Source: JACIYW01 sp014359745 (GTDB lineage Bacteria; Pseudomonadota; Alphaproteobacteria; Rhodobacterales; Rhodobacteraceae). From it: a stretch of DNA of 64,000 nt. Within the stretch, counting starts at the first letter, position 1; each line of letters opens with the position of its first letter. Positions 59,995-64,000 of the stretch are shown here, one piece after another. The position numbers were made by a program, and so were the translations under genes. The notes beneath the pieces are model-generated. The model made no database searches and was not told where the DNA came from. It worked only from the letters and a program-made list of their open reading frames with translations. The stretch covers positions 186,001 to 250,000 of the forward strand of contig JBNPWE010000002.1 of NCBI GenBank assembly GCA_050433985.1, read 5' to 3'.

Positions 59995-60115
59995 CCAGAG
60001 GGACCGGAATGTTTACCTGCTGCCGATCGGGCGCAAGATCGCCCAGATAGGCATAGCCCACGAGGCCGATAAAGCCCGCGATGCACAGAAAAAGAAGCAA
60101 TTTTAAGACCTTCAT
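59984..60115 (-). CDS. 43-residue membrane microprotein upstream of the 557-aa gene
   Basis: ATG 60115 to TAA 59984. Sequence: MKVLKLLLFLCIAGFIGLVG, then YAYLGDLAPDRQQVNIPVPL, then DGR. One hydrophobic helix (about 4-23) followed by a short polar tail ending in PVPLDGR. The stop overlaps the next gene's start, indicating translational coupling. From memory, similar short proteins occur at this position (opposite aroK) in related genomes, which supports its reality; function unknown. Confidence 0.75.
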   Translation of the reverse strand: MKVLKLLLFLCIAGFIGLVGYAYLGDLAPDRQQVNIPVPLDGR

Positions 60116-60290
60116 GCGATGCCTTTGCCTGCCCGGTGTTGTGTCGCGTTCCGGTTTGCCCGGTTCAAATTCCTGCCAGGGGCTGCTTGGGCCTGTTCGC
60201 GCGGCGCCCTGGGTTGGCCTTGATGATCACATCATATATGGCTTTTCGAGAGAATTCACGCCATTGACGGCGGAAACTTGCGCGGGCGCG

Positions 60291-60337
60291 GAAAAGCCGG
60301 GGGCAGGGAAAAGCCGGGGGGCGGGGAAAAACCGGGG
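60291..60337 (+). repeat. Imperfect tandem repeat in the aroK leader
   Basis: GAAAAGCCGGGGG units start at 60291, 60308 and 60326 (the third reads GAAAAACCGGGG), with periods 17 and 18. They run up to the aroK GTG start; the last GGGG acts in place of a clear ribosome-binding site. Confidence 0.7.
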
Positions 60338-60900
60338 TGACGTGGCAATTGCGAAAGACGGTCGTGCTGATCGGCATGATGGGCGCGGGGAAAACCGCGG
60401 TCGGAACCTGCGTGGCGGGGCTGTTGGGCGTGCCGTTCATCGATTCGGATGAGGCGATCGAACAGGCCGCCAACATGACCATCCCCGAGATCTTCGCCCG
60501 CGACGGCGAGGGGTTCTTTCGCGAGAAAGAGGCGCAGGTGATCGGTCGCCTGCTGGAGGGGCCGCCGCAGATCCTGTCAACCGGGGGCGGCGCGTTCCTG
60601 ACCCCCGCCACCCGAGAGATGATCGCGGCGCGGGCGGTGTCGCTGTGGCTGGATGCCGATCTTGATCTTTTGTGGTCGCGGGTGCGCCATCGCAAGACCC
60701 GGCCCCTGCTGCGCACCGCCGATCCGCGCGCGACGCTGGCGCGGCTGCTGGCCGACCGGGCGCCGGTTTATGCGCTGGCCGATCTGCGGGTGACATCGCA
60801 GCCGGGATACTCGGTCGAGGATACGGCGGGGGCGGTGATTGCGGCGCTGGAGGCGCGGGGCGATATTCTGGAAAAGGTGAACCAGCATGGCGGATCATGA
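60337..60900 (+). CDS. aroK: Shikimate kinase
   Basis: Phosphorylates shikimate in aromatic amino acid synthesis. 187 residues with GTG start at 60337. P-loop GMMGAGKTAVG at 13-23, substrate-binding DSDEAIE near 37 and STGGGAF near 85, lid RKTRPLLR near 124. The GTG lies at the end of a tandem G-rich repeat; no other start fits better. It overlaps aroB by 14 bases, the usual aroK-aroB pair. Confidence 0.95.
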   Translation: MTWQLRKTVVLIGMMGAGKTAVGTCVAGLLGVPFIDSDEAIEQAANMTIPEIFARDGEGFFREKEAQVIGRLLEGPPQILSTGGGAFLTPATREMIAARAVSLWLDADLDLLWSRVRHRKTRPLLRTADPRATLARLLADRAPVYALADLRVTSQPGYSVEDTAGAVIAALEARGDILEKVNQHGGS

Positions 60901-62035
60901 ACACGCGGCGGTGGTGCCGACGGTGGTGGCGGTGGGCCTTGGCGCCCGGTCTTACGAGGTGCGGATCGGGCCGGGGCTGATAGATCGGGCGGGGGCGTTG
61001 GTGGCGCCGCTGTTGCGCCGCCCGCGCGTGGCGGTGATCACCGATGAAACCGTGGCCGCGCTGCATCTGCCCGCGCTGCGGGCGGGATTTGCGGCGCAGG
61101 GGATTGCCGTCAGCAGCCTGGCGCTGACCCCCGGCGAGGCCACCAAGGGCTGGGCCGGGCTGACGCGGGCGGTGGAATGGCTGCTGGATGAAAAGGTGGA
61201 ACGCCGCGACATGGTGGTGGCCTTTGGCGGCGGGGTGATCGGCGATCTGGCCGGGTTTGCCGCCGCGATCCTGCGGCGCGGGGTGCGGTTCGTGCAGGTG
61301 CCGACCACGCTTCTGGCGCAGGTTGACAGTTCGGTGGGCGGCAAGACCGGCATCAACACCCGCCATGGCAAGAACCTGGTGGGGGCGTTTCATCAGCCGG
61401 TGCTGGTGCTGGCCGATATCGATGTGCTGTCCACCCTGCCTGCGCGCGATTTCCTGGCGGGGTATGGCGAAGTTGTGAAATACGGGCTGCTGGGCGATCC
61501 GGGGTTCTTCGAATGGCTGGAAGGGCATGCGCCCGAGATGGCGGCGGGAGGTGCTGCGCTGCGCGCCGATGCGGTGCGCCGGTCGGTGGCGATGAAGGCC
61601 GCCATCGTCGGGCGCGATGAAACCGAAGAGGGAGAGCGCGCGCTTTTGAACCTTGGCCACACGTTCTGCCATGCGCTGGAGGCTGCAACCGGCTATGACG
61701 GCGCGCGGCTTTTGCATGGCGAGGGGGTGGCGATCGGCTGCGCGCTGGCCTTTGATCTGTCGGCGCGGCTGGGGCTGTGTGCGCAGGAAGATCCGTCGCG
61801 GGTGCGCGCCCATCTGCGGGCCATGGGGCTGAAGACCGATCTGGCCGATATTGACGGCGATCTGCCCGATGATGCGGGGCTGCTGGCGTTGATGGCGCAG
61901 GACAAGAAGGTGGTTGACGGGCGCTTGCGGTTCATCCTGGCGCGCGGGATCGGCGAGGCCTTTGTCGCCGATGACGTGCCCGCCGGGGCGGTTCTGGCCA
62001 GCCTTGCCGCCGCCCGGTATCCGGGCGGGCGGTAG
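60887..62035 (+). CDS. aroB: 3-dehydroquinate synthase
   Basis: Converts DAHP to 3-dehydroquinate with NAD+ and a divalent metal. 382 residues: NAD-binding FGGGVIGDLAGFAAA near 108-122, PTTLLAQVDSSVGGKTGIN near 133-151, metal ligands in GYGEVVKYG, LNLGHTFCHALE and LLHGEGVAIG. ATG inside the aroK 3' end. Converges on the helicase gene with only 9 bases between stops. Confidence 0.97.
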   Translation: MADHEHAAVVPTVVAVGLGARSYEVRIGPGLIDRAGALVAPLLRRPRVAVITDETVAALHLPALRAGFAAQGIAVSSLALTPGEATKGWAGLTRAVEWLLDEKVERRDMVVAFGGGVIGDLAGFAAAILRRGVRFVQVPTTLLAQVDSSVGGKTGINTRHGKNLVGAFHQPVLVLADIDVLSTLPARDFLAGYGEVVKYGLLGDPGFFEWLEGHAPEMAAGGAALRADAVRRSVAMKAAIVGRDETEEGERALLNLGHTFCHALEAATGYDGARLLHGEGVAIGCALAFDLSARLGLCAQEDPSRVRAHLRAMGLKTDLADIDGDLPDDAGLLALMAQDKKVVDGRLRFILARGIGEAFVADDVPAGAVLASLAAARYPGGR

Positions 62036-62044
62036 GCCGCAACA

Positions 62045-64000
62045 TCAGGGTTTCGGTTTGCCCCGGTGGGGTTTGGCGGGGCCACGGGGCGGGCCGGCTG
62101 GCCGGGTGCGCTGGGCATAGCCGCCGGGGGCCGCGCCGCCATGTGCCGCGCCTTTGCCGCCCGGCCCGCGCGGTTTGGCGGGGCCGTCATTGCCGGGACG
62201 TTTGCGCGGCGCCCCCGAAGCGCCAGGTTTGCCGGGCGGAACGAAGCGTTTTGAGGGGTCGCGCGCATCGCCCGCAGGGGCGGCAGGGGCTGCCGGGCGT
62301 TCGGACGTGCCCGCATAGGGTTTGCCGCGCGGTTTGGCATCGGCGGGGGCATAGGGCTTTTTATCAAAGGGTTTGGCGTATTTCGGCCGTGGCGCATCGG
62401 CGCGGTCGGGGCGGTCGGGTTGCCATTTGGGTTTGGCGGGCCGGTCTTCGGGAGTTTTGGGGTCCGGGGTTTTGGCATCCTGGGTTTTGGCGGCGTGGCG
62501 CGGTTTGCGCGGTGCCTCGGGCGCGGTGTCGGCAGCGGGCACAACGGGGGCCGCAACAGGGTCCGGGGTGGCCGCCGGCGTTGGCGCTTCGGTGCGGTCG
62601 CGCGGGGCGCGTTTGGCCGCGAAGGCGGGGCGTTCGGGGCGGGGTGAGGGGGTCAGATCCGGCTCACCCGCCAGTTGTTTTACGCTGATGCCATCTTCCA
62701 GCGCCATGGCCGGGCCAAGGGCCGCGACGAATTTCGCGGTGCTGGCATCAAGGATCTGCACAAGGCTTTCCTCTTCGCGGATGCGGATCGCGCCGATATC
62801 GTCGCGGGTGATGTTGCCCGCGCGGCACAGCATCGGCAACAGCCACCGCGCCTCGGCGTTGCGGTTGCGCCCCAATGAGACGGAAAACCAGGTGCTGCTG
62901 CCAAAGTCGGAGTGGCGGCGCGGCGCGGGATCGGCGCCAGAGGATGACAGTTCTTCCGGGGCCGACTGGCGCGCGCGCGACAGGCGCACAAAGGCGGCGG
63001 CAAGCTGTTCGGCGCTGAAGCGGTCGGTCAGGGTGGCGACAAGGCCGCTTTCCGCCCCGGTCACCGGTTCTTGCCAGATCGGATCGGTCAGCAGGCGTTC
63101 TTCATCGCGCGCGATCACCTCATCGGCCGAGGGCGGTTCGGCCCAGACCGGCGTCACCTTGGCGCCCCTGAGCAGCATTTCAGCCTTGCGCCGCGCCTTG
63201 GCGGGCACGATCAGCGCGCTGACCCCCTTGCGCCCGGCGCGCCCGGTGCGGCCCGAACGGTGCAGCAGGGTTTCGGAATTCGACGGCAATTCGGCGTGGA
63301 TCACCAGTTCAAGGTTGGGCAGGTCGATGCCGCGCGCGGCCACATCCGTGGCCACACAGACCCGCGCGCGCCCGTCGCGCATCGCTTGCAGGGCGTGGGT
63401 GCGTTCCGTCTGTGTCAACTCGCCCGACAGGGCCACCACCGAAAACCCACGGTTGGAAAACCGCGTGGTCAGCCGGTTGACCATGGCGCGGGTGTTGCAG
63501 AACACCAGCGCATTCGGCGCCTCGTAGAAGCGCAGAACGTTGATCAGCGCGTTTTCGGCGTCGTGCTGCGCGACGGTAAGGGCGCGATATTCGATATCGG
63601 CGTGCTGGCTGGTGTCAGAGCGCACGGTGACGCGGCGCGAGTCTTTCTGGTAGTGCTGCGCAAGCGTGGCGATGGCCTTGGGCACGGTGGCCGAGAACAT
63701 CAGCGTGCGGCGGTTTGCCGGCGCCTCGCCCAGGATGAATTCCAGATCCTCGCGAAAGCCGAGGTCAAGCATCTCGTCGGCCTCATCCAGCACCACGGCG
63801 CGCACCGCGCCCATGTCAAGCGACCCGCGCTGGATATGGTCGCGCAACCGGCCGGGGGTGGCGACAACGATATGGGCGCCACGATCCAGGGCGCGGCGTT
63901 CGTCGCGCATGTCCATGCCGCCGACGCAAGACACCACGACCGCACCGGCCACCTGATAAAGCCACGACAATTCGCGTTTGACCTGAAGCGCCAGTTCGCG
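62045..64000 (-). CDS. DEAD-box RNA helicase, DeaD/CsdA-like (N-terminus beyond window)
   Basis: ATP-dependent RNA helicase for ribosome assembly and mRNA decay. The frame is open to the window edge, beginning inside motif Ia (RELALQVKREL). Motifs in order: TPGRLRDH (Ib), DEADEMLD (II), SATVP (III), then helicase C with RGIDLPNLELVIHAE (V) and HRSGRTGRAGR (VI). A DbpA/CsdA-type RNA-binding domain follows (about 300-420 of the visible part), then a low-complexity tail of roughly 190 residues rich in P, A, K, R and G. At least 651 residues are present. Confidence 0.94.
   Translation of the reverse strand, partial: RELALQVKRELSWLYQVAGAVVVSCVGGMDMRDERRALDRGAHIVVATPGRLRDHIQRGSLDMGAVRAVVLDEADEMLDLGFREDLEFILGEAPANRRTLMFSATVPKAIATLAQHYQKDSRRVTVRSDTSQHADIEYRALTVAQHDAENALINVLRFYEAPNALVFCNTRAMVNRLTTRFSNRGFSVVALSGELTQTERTHALQAMRDGRARVCVATDVAARGIDLPNLELVIHAELPSNSETLLHRSGRTGRAGRKGVSALIVPAKARRKAEMLLRGAKVTPVWAEPPSADEVIARDEERLLTDPIWQEPVTGAESGLVATLTDRFSAEQLAAAFVRLSRARQSAPEELSSSGADPAPRRHSDFGSSTWFSVSLGRNRNAEARWLLPMLCRAGNITRDDIGAIRIREEESLVQILDASTAKFVAALGPAMALEDGISVKQLAGEPDLTPSPRPERPAFAAKRAPRDRTEAPTPAATPDPVAAPVVPAADTAPEAPRKPRHAAKTQDAKTPDPKTPEDRPAKPKWQPDRPDRADAPRPKYAKPFDKKPYAPADAKPRGKPYAGTSERPAAPAAPAGDARDPSKRFVPPGKPGASGAPRKRPGNDGPAKPRGPGGKGAAHGGAAPGGYAQRTRPAGPPRGPAKPHRGKPKP

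Overview
The window reads as ordinary chromosome of a high-GC alphaproteobacterium, most likely a member of the Rhodobacteraceae. The grounds are the family-level resemblance of most proteins (two-domain-less IscR with one cysteine, short Hfq, DUF2849/DUF934 sulfite-reduction operon, eukaryote-like NADP isocitrate dehydrogenase), CIRCE-controlled groESL, strong G/C third-position bias and a dispersed intergenic element (GAGTATTT core) that I associate from memory with this family. Both ends are cut inside genes: ppaC on the left (1-565) and a DEAD-box helicase on the right (62045-64000).

Layout. 1-5761: ppaC, groES-groEL with promoter and CIRCE, a PAP2 phosphatase, icd and an alpha/beta hydrolase. 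5800-14090: an isc-suf operon for iron-sulfur cluster assembly (iscR, a group I cysteine desulfurase, sufB, a methyltransferase-like gene, sufC, sufD, two YIP1-family membrane proteins, sufS) behind a promoter whose -10 overlaps an Irr/ICE-like palindrome; a second ICE-like palindrome lies in an AT-rich patch inside the first desulfurase gene. 14266-16248: a type II restriction-modification pair (C5-cytosine methyltransferase plus an NgoMIV-type endonuclease) and tRNA-Arg(CCG). 16297-26249: a complete carbon-phosphorus lyase cluster phnFDCEGHIJKLMN, with a Pho box and a probable PhnF operator stacked in front of it. 26517-33922: GAPDH, old yellow enzyme, prmA, a DUF1127 protein and ruvC-ruvA-htpX-ruvB.

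34050-35750 is the one clearly disturbed segment: a host gene fragment cut by an ISAs1-type end, a decayed ISAs1 transposase tail, a 5' piece of an IS66 element lying inside it, and an AT-richer lipoprotein gene. 35790-44251: a PQQ-type sugar dehydrogenase, a complete branched-chain amino acid ABC transporter (livKGFHM), hfq and hflX. 44327-49851: the assimilatory sulfate/sulfite operon (cysG, DUF2849, cysI, cysH, DUF934, fpr, all minus strand) divergent from an Lrp/AsnC regulator that probably controls it. 50261-53716: small ORF, NsrR-like Rrf2 regulator with an operator-like inverted repeat, GNAT, flavin reductase and enolase. 53867-64000: dgkA with eptA, a CNNM/CBS transporter-like protein, xerD, a 557-aa conserved-looking exported protein, a 43-aa membrane microprotein, aroK-aroB and the helicase.

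I did not find a clearly new multi-gene defence or metabolic system. The most unusual items are the internal ICE-like site in the cysteine desulfurase gene, the NgoMIV-type restriction system at the 3' end of the suf operon, a four-cysteine insertion in PhnK, the two-subtype dispersed element, an apparent CTG start for hflX and the 43-aa microprotein. All functional statements rest on recognising protein families by eye; no database search was run.
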